Positions 1 to 11,100 of a stretch of 64,000 nucleotides of DNA are shown here, one piece after another. Below the pieces are notes generated by a model. The model searched no databases. It had not been told where the DNA came from and saw only the letters and a list, made by a program, of their open reading frames with translations. Made by a program: the position numbers and the translations under genes. The DNA is taken from positions 186,559,829 to 186,623,828 of the forward strand of contig JAHLJT010009419.1 in the NCBI GenBank assembly GCA_031308135.1, read 5' to 3'. This DNA is from Acheta domesticus. Taxonomy: Eukaryota; Arthropoda; Insecta; Orthoptera; Gryllidae. Numbering within the stretch: position 1 is the stretch's first letter; the number at the start of each line of letters is the position of its first letter.

Positions 1-83
1 GTTGGTTACTTCAGATGTTTTCACTTTTCATGATTCACATTTTTCTTTGATATATTCAAGAGCTCCAAAATTATTGCTTTCAG

Positions 84-146
84 GTGAGGCAAATGTGCAA
101 ACATTTCCGAATTGATTGTTTCCGCATTCGAAACCATGGTGATTGA
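84..146 (+). CDS. Candidate terminal exon of an upstream plus-strand gene (partial)
   Basis: A pyrimidine-rich tract ending in a cag (73-83) looks like a 3' splice site. From 84 one frame reads 20 codons (VRQMCKHFRI then DCFRIRNHGD) and stops with TGA at 144-146. What follows is T-rich and non-coding, as expected after a final exon. I do not recognise the peptide, and the rest of the gene lies outside the window. A second open stretch (155-290, ending at a GTAATG donor-like site) exists in another frame, so the exon call is tentative. Confidence 0.25.
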   Translation: MRQMCKHFRIDCFRIRNHGD

Positions 147-3100
147 CTACTAGCTGACAACACGTGTTAAATGCAGACACCGAGAGAATTGCACCATGGC
201 TAGAGAGTGGATGTAATGCAAAGACAGCTTATCCACTTCATAAAAATAATGGTGCTCACAGTCCTACCCTCAGCACAACAGGTAATGTTTGTTAATTTAT
301 TTCCTTCAATTTTCATCAAGAGACTTCCTTCTTCACTTTGATCATGAAGAGAATGGATGAGAAGATGATGGTCATTTCTATTATTGAATTTGTCAGTGAA
401 GTCTTCGTTCTCCTGAGTTTTGCTGCCTACATCGAAAAGAAGTGTGTGAATGTATCAGTGAATTTTTGGCTTCAAGCATTCTCTACAGTGCGGTTTAAAT
501 GTATAACGTATCTTGTATCTGTACTAAAAAAATGTGAACATCACATTCTATGCATTTTTAAGTTTAAGTAATTGTGACCAACTGTTTCAAATGTGTATAA
601 ATGCTTTCTGTACATGTCTTTTTTAACATTCCTTATACTGTGAATCTTGTTCCTTTACAAAGTGCAAGATATATATTTATTTGTTCATTAACAATTATTG
701 TAATTTCTTTATATCATTTTATTTTTAATGGTTCAAGTTTTATTTACAGAAAATGATCCATTCTTTCACTTGCCAGCATTGATTCAACTTTGTTTAAGAG
801 ATAGATTTTACAAAAATATCCATTGTACTTGTTTACATACTATGTTCTGAACTCAGTTCTTTAGAGCAAAAGTAGTTAATGTTCAAACAGTTGATAGAAG
901 TAACAGAACATACCCTTCAGAACATATGATTTTTATACGGATTCACTCTCAACATTACAAGCTGAGTATACTTGTGAAGTACAAAATTGTACATGTTTTA
1001 TAAAATTGATAGTCACATGATCATAATTTAGAAATTGCTAACTGGATGCTTCCATGTACAAGATTGAAGAAAACTTCATGTATACAGAAAAAAAAAAGAA
1101 GTGAATGATTTTTTTAGGGTAATTTCAACTGGGCAAGTTCTAAACCAGATGTTTATTTTTATAGTTATGTCTTAAAAGTATAAATTCATGAAAACCTTTA
1201 GAAGTATTGTTAGTTCATTTATTAGGTTTCTTTTTCTTAAGTTTTCATTTTTGTATTCCAGGGAATATGCTGTTGTAAGAAGATTTTTAATGTTCTTGAT
1301 GCTTGTTTGTAACTACAAAGTAAATAGCTTGAACTACAACATTTTTTGTTTGTGCTGTGAGGTTAATTTGTCATCAATTTGGTATGTTCTCTCCGTTTCT
1401 GTTACACGTGTTGTCATATGTGTTACTAGATTTTTTTTCTGCATTAATGTTCATTGTACAAAATATTAGCAGTTAATCTGAACAATACTTGGAATTGTAT
1501 TTCATGTTTTGTTAACTAGTATGTATTTTATGTGAAGTGTTTCAGCTTGATGTTTCAAAAGCATGTAATGCACATGCAGTATTTGTTTTAGCTTGTAAGT
1601 TAAATTTCCATGACTTCAAGGAGGACATATGTGTAATTACACTCATTGTCAGCATATTCTGTTGCTTAAATGGTTTTCATTTTAAAGAGCCAGAGGATCT
1701 TAATTGTACCGTATTATGATTTTCCCTACGTGGATAACAACTTCTTGCAAGTTGAAAACTTTGAAAGTTTTTGTGCAAGCCATGATGTGCAAGTTATTAC
1801 CAATCAAAATGGGAAATGTGGCAAACACATTTTGTGCAACATTGTGTGCCTTTTCTCAGAAAGCATCTCAAGTATTGTAAAACTACATAGCATATCAATA
1901 AGGAAGCCTAAAGTGACATCTTTGGCATTGGAAGTTCTATTTTATGTAACAGTTTTGTTTTGGCTCAAAATTGTTAGTTACGAAATTTGTGCCATACTAT
2001 ACTTTGTAAGTCTTCATGGCATTGTAAGAAAATGTAGTCTCTATTTGATTGTGTTAAGTTCTAATAAGATTATTTTCTTTGATACACCACAAGCCGTAAT
2101 GTTATCTCACAATATTGATGCTAATTTTTAAAGAATAATATTGTTAGAATTCATGCAACTTCTGATCAATTTCTTGTTTTATGAGATAGAAGCAATAATT
2201 TGTTACAAGATATTCTAAGTGTTAATTTTAGGATGATGTTGAGGATTGAAACAGTAGATTTACAATACAAATGCTTGTGGTGTAATCAGAAAATGATACA
2301 GAGAAGTAATTTTGTGTAATTATCAGAACTTAGTAATGAAAGACAAAACAGAGACAAGGTTTGTGAAATCTTTTTTTTTTTTTATTAATGTTCTCAGGAA
2401 CATTGTCTTTCAAAAGTACAAGCAAGTAAATATTGAAGTAGAACAAATAAATATTTGCTCCTAAATAATAAAGAATAATTTTAAATTTTGTGTCCTGTTG
2501 ACCTCAGTAATGTGATAACAGTTCTGCCTCTAATGAGTGAACATTTTCAACAAAACATTGTTTTCCTTTGATATCTGTACTTGCTAGTATATTAATGTAG
2601 TTTGAATTGTGTTCTGAAATGTGACCTAGCCATCACAAGAAACATTCTTTCAATTGTATCAACGAAGAATACATTTTAAATTGTTTTCTGGATTCACAGA
2701 ACAATCCAAATCCTATAATATGAATTAAAGGATATTCTCTTAAAAATTTGAAGAAAAAGCAAAATAAGAATTGTTTGGGTAGCTTATTTCTCAAAATTGT
2801 TGCAATGTTTAGATTATGATACAATCTTTCTTTCTTCATAGTGACTTATATTATTTCTTTAAGTAATTATATTTATTCCCAATTGATTTTTGTTAGCAAC
2901 GACTTAATTTTATTGGAATAAAGTATGTGTATTATTCTTCATTGAAAATGTCTCTGATCTTTCTAGTCATAATCATTTATAATGTGACAAATTTTTTGTA
3001 CTTTTCTCAACAATGTAAAATACTGTTCAGAAGGGAGAGAGGAATGTTTCAAATCATGAATGTGCTAACATCAGAAGCTGACAATCATATGAAGTGGCAG

Positions 3101-3942
3101 GTTTTTTTCCTCCAAATCATAATTGGAGGCAAATAATTGCAAGTTATTTTATTGTTTGCTAATGGTTGGAGATTTATTGTATGAAAAGAGTTTGCTGCAA
3201 CACCACATTTGAAATTAAAGGTTAAAATCTAAATGGCTTACTGTGTTACAATAATGTAATTACAGGATCATTTATGCTTAGGAAAGGAGGTATCATTCCA
3301 CTTGTTTATTTCCAATGCTAAAATTGTCAAATTCATGGAGAGAATATTGGTTAAGAAAATAGGTCTCTTGTGACTATCTTCATTTAACTGCTTCTATTTG
3401 CATACTCTATTCAAGACAGATTTATTCTTACTGAATTTTCAATATGTATACATTTGGTTGAGCAAATTGTCAGAGTGATTCTGGTGTTTCATGCATTATG
3501 TGCTACTCAGATACGTAAAAGAAATCAGAAATGTCACTCCATAGATTGTCTTTTATACTGATTGCCGTTTTTGTAAAAATTACATGGTCAATTTTTTGTC
3601 CCAGGAACAGAATGCAACCAAGGGCTTTTAAACTGTAAGGACTACTTTTAAAAGGCAACTTTTTTGTCTTGTTATTAATTTATTCAATCTTAATGTACAG
3701 TTGTTTTGAAATTTTATGTAGTAACTACAACTTTTTTTGAAGTACATGATTATGGAGAAGCTCAGGCTCATAAGCCAGGTTGCATTAAAATATTTTGTAT
3801 GTTAGAATAGGAACAATAACTGTTGGTTACACATACCATAAATATAAACAACTGCTTATTGTATTTTATATTCGTTGAAATGTTTGACAAAATAAAAGTC
3901 ATAACATGATTGTATTCCATTTTCCCATTGAAATTCCACCTT
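147..3942 (+). other. T-rich non-coding stretch, probable long 3' UTR or intergenic DNA
   Basis: About 3.8 kb, strongly AT-rich with more T than A on the plus strand, many short open frames and no recognisable protein. The same texture follows the par-6 stop codon, so the simplest reading is a long 3' UTR of the gene ending near 146, running toward the convergent CHCHD7 gene. Possible poly(A) signals AATAAA lie near 2447, 2917 and 3891. The small ORFs here (for example 1670-2131) resemble no family I know and look like chance. Confidence 0.4.
3891..3896 (+). terminator. AATAAA poly(A) signal candidate
   Basis: A canonical AATAAA lies 47 bases before the minus-strand CHCHD7 stop codon. If the long T-rich stretch to its left is a 3' UTR, this is a natural end for it and would place the two convergent genes almost end to end. 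It could also be a chance hexamer in AT-rich DNA. Confidence 0.35.
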
Positions 3943-4406
3943 TCAAGATTTTTGTTTCCTATACTGGTCTAGAATTATTTTACGATCCTCTGGGGTTGGC
4001 ATATAGGGATAAATACCTTTTGCACGCCTCTCTGCACGAACTCTAGTCTAATTAAGAAAGGGACCAAAATTAATTTAATTTAATGACACATTAGAAAAAG
4101 TTAATAAAGTTGATTGACAATCATACCCAAAAGTCCTTACACGCTTGATAATTGGCAAATGCTAAGGAGCATTTGTCTTTATCAAATCCATTTTCATGCA
4201 AACACTTGTAGGACAAATCTTGTTCCTGAAAGAATATAACAAAATTGCAATAGTATTGCTGCCCCCAAAGTTACAATAGCAACAGCATGTTACCAATTCC
4301 TCCTTAATCAGACCTTTTCACATGGGTTATCAAATGGTGCAACTCTACTTTTGAGTGAACGACTTCCTTTAGCATGTAGTGATGTGCTATCCTCATGTTG
4401 AGCCAT
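3943..4406 (-). CDS. CHCHD7: CHCHD7/COX23-like twin-CHCH mitochondrial protein
   Basis: Three exons on the minus strand: 4314-4406, 4127-4225 and 3943-4047. Introns are 88 and 79 bp with GT-AG ends, and the first donor is gtctga. All junctions are phase 0 and give a 98-aa protein from ATG at 4404-4406 to TGA at 3943-3945. It begins MAQHEDSTSL. Its core has the four-cysteine spacing NPC-x9-C-x10-C-x9-C, then K-D-F-W and the C-terminal signature GIYPYMPTPEDR, matching CHCHD7 (human: KPFMPTAAER). The family are small intermembrane-space proteins, oxidised on import, and the yeast orthologue Cox23 acts in cytochrome c oxidase assembly. Length fits the family (human about 85 aa). The gene is divergent from par-6 and could share a promoter region with it. 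Confidence 0.93.
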
Positions 4407-5147
4407 TTTAATGTAGCCTATTCTTGGGACTCCTATGGTGTAGAGCAAAACTGATTAATTTTTCGACAACCTGACATCGTAAATTAAAAAAAGCTTTTCG
4501 AACTCTCTTTACACTCGTGAATATACGTGATTAAACGCCTGCACAACCTCATGATTGCACAGATACATTTATACACTATTAGCAGGCAAGGCATATATCA
4601 AAAATATTGAATGGGTTTTGAGAAGCGTAATCACTCAGTTTGTTGAAATGCCCATGCAATATAATTTATTGACATTTCCATATATACTTTAATCAGCAAT
4701 TCGTTTTTGCTGCCTACCTCTGTTCTCCACTTCAGTTTCAGCTTTCAAAAATTCATAGCGAACATTTTATTAAATTTAGGTACGACCGTCACTAAACAAG
4801 CGAGAATGCAATGCAATCCAGGGGAGTACTTGCGGATTCGAGTACCAATTGCAAAGAGTAAGGAGATTCAATTTTTGATGGTGGGATATATGTATTAAAA
4901 GTATCGATAGCTAATCGGTACATCTAGTCTCCAGCGTCATCATGCGATCAATAGGAGAACTTTCTAAGCATTTTTCGTCCACCATGCTCAAGCATGCAGG
5001 AATCCTCCTTGGACCCAAGGGCTGGTACTTTATATTTTTAATTCGAGTTTTAGGTTTTCCGCAAGGCAAGGGCATATCTATTATTGTCATGTAATTCATT
5101 TTTGCATAAAATAATTTTTTAAGTCCAAAAAATAATGTAACATATAC

Positions 5148-5370
5148 TTCGGTTTTTCTTTCTTGGCGCACCGGGGTATGTCAATAAAGTAGAATATTTT
5201 ACGCTATTTCGCGTCGTTTTCAGTTGTGCCGCTAGAAGTCGCATGATCGCGACTATCGAGCAGTGTTGGTGATCATGCGACTCCTTGCAGCACAACGGAG
5301 AACGACGCGAAATACCGTGAGATATTCCATTGTATTGACACCCCCCGTGCGCCAAGAAAGACAAAACGAA
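5148..5370. repeat. Foldback (hairpin) element with about 100-bp inverted arms
   Basis: The left arm 5148-5248 and the reverse complement of 5271-5370 align along their whole length with scattered mismatches. Shared blocks include tttcttggcgca, atttcgcgtcgtt and gtcgcatgatc. Only about 22 bp separate the arms, so the single strand could form a long hairpin. A third, shorter related block follows at 5386-5440 (gaaatgccgtga, then ttccacgg). Its outer end matches the reverse complement of 5141-5168, which suggests a nested or partly duplicated foldback MITE. No coding sequence. Confidence 0.8.
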
Positions 5371-6250
5371 GTTTAGAAATATACGAAATGCCGTGACATA
5401 TTCCACGGTCCTTGACGCGCCATATTATAAAAACCAAAGTATAGTGTATCATTTCCTTTAATATTATTACAAATCGGAAGAAGAATTATACAAATTATAT
5501 TATTACAAATCGGAAAAAGAACATTAAATCGAAAGCCTTTAATTTTTGATACTGGAGTTTCCGATTGGACGACAATGTCTCTGTCTCTTTTCAGCTCGTG
5601 ACTTTACAGTGCCACTAAGTTTAAATTGGAGAACACGTGGTAATGCGTTCACGCACGTTCACTTACTTGACGCCACCTATACTTACGATGTGTAAGTAAT
5701 TTGAAGTAGATTGTAGATGGCGTTGACTTCGCTCTTAAGCTTTATGGCACGGCCAATTTTAGCCAACTCTACTAGAGTCGGCCGTGATTATGGCCATTGG
5801 CCATACGTGCCTGTGTCATAGTTGTTAATCTATGCCTATACTCTCTAGCATTGGCTGAAAGTGGCGTTAAAGATTGTTTTTTTCATCACGTAATGTCGGT
5901 GACTGTAAAATGCACACATAAGCTGTGGGTGCTTTTCGCATAAACCTCCACGACCGGATATGAATCGCCTTGTTCGGCAGTTGGTCTTGCAGTCTCATCC
6001 ATGATATTTCCGTCATGGTCTCATCCAGAGAATATTGAAATTAAGTCTCAGCATAACTTCGCTCGGGGAGAGGGCTTCCATCCAGCCTCATTCTTTTCTA
6101 TACTCTGCATCCTACATTCTTGGGTTCTGCTAGGCTGCGTTGGCTAACCTGGGTAACTTTCCAATGTAATTACACTATTGCATTCCTACAAAATTCGTTT
6201 TTGTATTGTGTATTCAAATTCTCTTCAAATTTTTATCTTTTCATTTGTAG

Positions 6251-6275
6251 CATTATTATTATTATTATTATTATT
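6251..6275. repeat. (ATT)n microsatellite
   Basis: About eight perfect ATT units upstream of the par-6 start codon. No function is implied. Confidence 0.9.
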
Positions 6276-6550
6276 CCAGTTTTATGATATTTTTCGTTCA
6301 AACATCTCTCTGACGAAATACTCTTTTGGGTTTGAGATTCAGCAGGTGTTTATGACGTCATGCGACGTCACTGTACACTCATTTCTGAGGGGTCTGGGGG
6401 AGTGTGACGAGACGTTGAAGAATGAAATCGTGAGGAAGTGGAAGGGAGTGATGTTTTCGTGAGCTATCATTAATGTTGTGTTTCTTTTGTGTTCTGTAAT
6501 ATGTTTTCGATTCTGTGTACATACCCTAGGTGAAGTTAAATGTGAACGCT

Positions 6551-8197
6551 ATGTCTAAGAATTCAAAGACACAGCTGAAAGTTGACAGCGGCATAGTGGA
6601 GGTGAAAAGCAAGGTGAGTAATTGGACGCCAGGTCAACTACATTTTTTGAAGTATCCCTGATACGTAACTGAAGAAATTAATGATTTTTAGCATTGTAGC
6701 TATTTCAGACACTTTTTTTAAGAGATCATATGGCTCAATGTCAGGTAAAAGATACATAAACTGTTTAGGTCTGTCGTACGTTGACATAACCTACGTTCTG
6801 TGCAACTCGACTCCCGTCATTTGGAAGAAATGCTTGCTTGAAACATCACTGAAAGTTTCTTTTAGTGTAATACTTTAAGATTGTTAGTAGGGTTAAATCA
6901 TCAAATTCAGTCATTAATTAATTCAGTCATAAGTTGTTAGAAATTGGATTAATTTGTTAGGGTATTTTTATTTTCAAACCTGGACTTATCGTTTCGCGTC
7001 TTTCAGTCACTTAAAATATTTCAAGAAATTTTATGTAATGAGATCTTTTTCATGTACAAACTGAAAACAGTAAAACAAATTAATTAGAATGTAAGTAATA
7101 TTTTGACAAGTGTCATGATCAGTAACAGGAAATATGATGAACTATAAGAATGACTTTTGCAACATTCAAATGATGTTATTTCTGGGGAAATTGAATTGAA
7201 AATTCAGTATAATGTTAGAAAATTTTCAGGGGTTAAAATATTGAATTCAAGTAGCGACTTGCATAATAGAAATTATACACATCATATTACTTTAATTTTT
7301 CATTCACCTAATGGATACTTTTAATACATTTGTAATATGTGCATTATAATTTATTAAGTCACATATACAATTACAATCATGTATGATGAGTCAAAAGTGA
7401 TGTTTTGGGTGGAGAGAGGAATTTATTTTCACAATTTTTGGGAGAAATAGTGCTCTTTTGAAATAGATGATTTCAAAATTCGTAGATTGCAGCTTAAAAG
7501 TTAAATCCTTAAACCTACCTCATTAAGAACTTATACTTTGTGGCCATGGAATTATACAAAAGTTTTTTTGTGTTACTTATAATTAAGTCTACAATATAAA
7601 TGAATTTGATATTAGAAAGTACTACCCAAATTCTTTCATATATTTTTTTAAAAGAAAGAATTTGGCAACTGAAATAATTGTCTGTTAGTAAATTAACACA
7701 AAGCAGGAAGATAAACTTTCGTTCCAGTACAATTATATAAAACTGCAGTTGTTAGCGTAACCCAGGTTGCAAAATGGACACGCCTGCTCTCGTATAAAAC
7801 CCAGACTACACGGGTACCTGAGAAGAGAAATTTGGTAGTTTAATGTTTTAATGAGAATATGTGGGTCTTTTATTTTGCAATTGTGTTAATTAGATGAGTT
7901 TGCATGCATAATGGTACAAAATTCTTGTTTGTCAAAATTGAGTGTTAATTTTTGTAATTACCTGCCAACAGTTTGATGCTGAATTTAGGAGATTCTCTGT
8001 ATCTCGCAATGATACAGCCAAATATGAAGACTTCAGAGCATTGATTGAGCGTCTTCATCGTCTTAGTGATGTGCCTTTCCTTATTTCATACACGGATCCT
8101 CGAGATGGGGACCTTTTGCCTATCAACAACGATGACAACTTGGGATGTGCCTTGCTCAATGCCCGACCCCTTTTGAGGGTTATAGTCCAGAGGAAAG
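6551..8197 (+). CDS. par-6: par-6 exons 1-2 (N-terminus and PB1 domain)
   Basis: Exon 1 (6551-6613) encodes 21 residues ending EVKSK and is followed by a strong GTGAGT donor. K19 falls in the [12 protein letters not shown] segment that in Par-6 contacts the acidic OPCA motif of aPKC. Exon 2 (7972-8197) carries the rest of PB1, including [17 protein letters not shown] and [11 protein letters not shown]. It ends in phase 1 before GTAAAT. The start is the first ATG in frame with this conserved N-terminus. The 1358-bp intron between them shows nothing recognisable. Unspliced read-through from exon 2 would add 12 residues, then stop at 8233-8235. Confidence 0.95.
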
Positions 8198-11100
8198 GTA
8201 AATTGAGACTGATTTATTTATTAATAATGGACTAGTTATTTTCAAATAGCCATATAGGTGCTTTTTTAATTTCCTGCTGAAAAGTGCATTAATAAATATA
8301 ATTGTGTGGTAAGTATGTCATTACGACTAGTAGTTTGTCAGTATTCATTGTATTGAATCCATGATTATTCTGATATCAAAATAATACATCATATGTATTT
8401 TGTATTATTCTATTTACTTATAGATAAAGTAAAACATTAAATTAAGATAACCATAAATCCTACTGAAACAATTTAACTACATTTGACATATTATACTAAG
8501 AATGAGAGTGACAGGTACAAGACACTTTCAATAGAAATCATTCATTGTGGATCCCAAATGGGAAACATCAACTGTTTGAGCATGGCAAAAGGTTGATATG
8601 CAAGAGTTAAGTTTAATTCTTCCTTGAATGGATGAGGTTTTATGATTGCATTTTTATTTCTGAATTCATTTATAGCACTTTACGTATACTTTTTTTTTCT
8701 ATTTAATGCCCACATTATGTTAATCAACTGTTAGGCTGCAATAAAAACAGGAATTGTAAAGATTTTTTATAGTTATTTCTACTGCATTATCCATTTTGGT
8801 TTGTTATGTTATTAGGAAATGTGTGCAATTGTTTTATCATGTGACATGATTTCAACCAAATTTCTAGTACATGTAGTAAGGACTGACTCATTAGTGTGTC
8901 ATCCAGAAAGAGCATGCACATTTGTATCTGTCAAATTATAATTTGTCAGAATTGGTAAAGGTAACTGTGAATCAGAAGCAAACTACTTGCAAGAAATATT
9001 GAAGTGTCACTGATAAGTCATTCCCGTTTTACTCTGCACCAAGATCAGTTGGGCACTTGATGATACTTTGCCAAAAACATTTTTAAATTTGGCCTGCTTT
9101 TAGTTTGTGTTAACTTCAATTTTTCTCTTTTCTTCTTTTGATTTCAGTCTCTGCCTGTTTCTAATTTATTTAATGTCTTTCTGTCTCATTGCTAGTTCAT
9201 TATTGTTGAATGGAGTAATGTTTGTCAAGTACCACAGTTTTAGTAATTCAGTAATTTTAACTATGTTGAGTTTTTGTCACGATAACTCATTTAGAAATTA
9301 AATGTAACATTCTTGAGTAAATAGTAGTGTGTTACATTTTGGGTGAAATTGAAATTGGTGAACTTAAAGGAGGAGAGGAAGTAGATATCTTTCCATTTCA
9401 GGTGAATTCAAAAACAAAAAAAAATATGACATTTCATTTGGATGTTTTGGCATATGTCACGCTTTTTGTGTTAATTGGTTTATAACCACATTGAATTTAC
9501 CTACGAGGCATCAAATACAACACTATTATTTAAACCTGAATATCCTCACATAATGGTTTATTTTTCTATGGCAATGGGCTTTTGGAAATTATTTCCAACT
9601 AATTGGCTACAAAATACATTGCTTATTAATAAAAGGTGTGAGAATAACATTCACTAGTAATGAATTAATGTTTGTACATATTGACAGTGTAATATTAAAG
9701 GATGTTGAAGTGTTATTTTTTGTGTTGCTTCTTTTTTGAAAGGAAGTAGATAATTTATTTTATTTTTCTCAATGTTTTTACTTTTTTAACTGAGTAATTT
9801 GCCTTTATTATGAAGAATATATATACTTTTTAGTATCAGTGTAAGTGAACTAAGAATGCTGTTAATTATGTTCTTACAATGAAAATTTAGAAGTTGAAGA
9901 TTATATTAGAATTTGAGGTAGTACTACCTCAGAGAAATGTAATATAGTAATAAGTTTTTAATAATTATTCATCATGTGTACATCATTCATGAAGTGCTGC
10001 ATACATCATGAAGGAGGAAAAGTTTGTTAATTCTTTTTCTTGAGTTTTAATTTGTGATGTAAGTCGTCTTGCTACTAATTTTCATTTCAGGAGGATTTGG
10101 TACTTATGGATATTTATGTTCTCTAATCTTTAGTGTACATACAAATTCAGGCAACTAAATATTACACATTATGTTAATACACTTCATTTACACATATTAC
10201 ACACATCATTTCATTGTGTTAGAGGGTCGAACATATTTTTTTTTTCTTTTGCTCAATTTGCTTCCCAACAGGAATATATTTTAATTTATGGTGCTTGAAA
10301 TGTATTTACAGACATCTACATTCTGGCAATCAGGCACAATTTTCATTCCAGAACTGACACTGAGCTATATTCTACAGAAACTATATTCGACAGTGAATTT
10401 TGTGTTTTCATTGTTTGTTGATGAATTAAGCCAATAATTTCCATGTCACTAATTACAAAGTGACATTCTACTAGTCTGTTACAAAAACATTGAATTTAAC
10501 ATTAGGAATTCAGAAACTTTTACTTACTTTGAGAAACTTTCTACTTGCAACATACACTTTAACAAAAGAAAAGAAAATCTGTTGCAACTGTACCAAAACA
10601 GGACAGCATTTTGTTCTCAAAATCCTAAACCGAAATATGAGCATTATTTGAAACTGTTTAAAGCTTTGAAAATTATGGTTGGGTCTGTTGAGGTGTTGTT
10701 ATAATTCATTCATGAATTCTTATGGGAAACTGAAATAAAAGAATTGTTTTCTTCAATTAGGTGTTATGAATTAAATTAGAATGCTCATTGCTTGTAGTGA
10801 TTTACAAGGGCACTTTCTCATTACCAGATTCAGTAAATTTGTCCTTTATCTGCTGTACGGTTTTCTTTAAGTCAGAAAGAAATGCACCAGCTGAGGCAAT
10901 GGCATTTGCATTTTTCTGTAACTGAAAATCACAAAATATTGCCAGCAACAAATTATTGGATGGAGGAGGGCTTTTCAATAGATAATGTAAGGATTGCCCT
11001 GTAGATCTCCTCCAGTGTACCCTATGTACCCAAAAGGAAGGGGGAGGGGCGAATCCCTCCCGGCGGTGATAACCATGCTGCGAAAAACTGCTTAGAGTTG

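Larger units (their letters stand above)
4407..6550. other. Divergent intergenic region between CHCHD7 and par-6
   Basis: About 2.1 kb separate the two start codons, so both promoters and 5' UTRs should lie here. No conserved coding sequence was seen. It contains a foldback repeat (5148-5370, with related half-copies to about 5440), a moderately GC-richer stretch at 5570-6130, and an ATT microsatellite. I could not place a transcription start, and no convincing TATA box stands out. A cctag/GTGAAG junction near 6529 could be a 5' UTR splice acceptor for par-6. Confidence 0.6.

Noticed and set aside
1670..2131. 153-aa plus-strand frame in the left T-rich region
   Set aside because: Hydrophobic Phe/Leu/Ile/Val-rich translation expected from T-rich DNA; no recognisable family.
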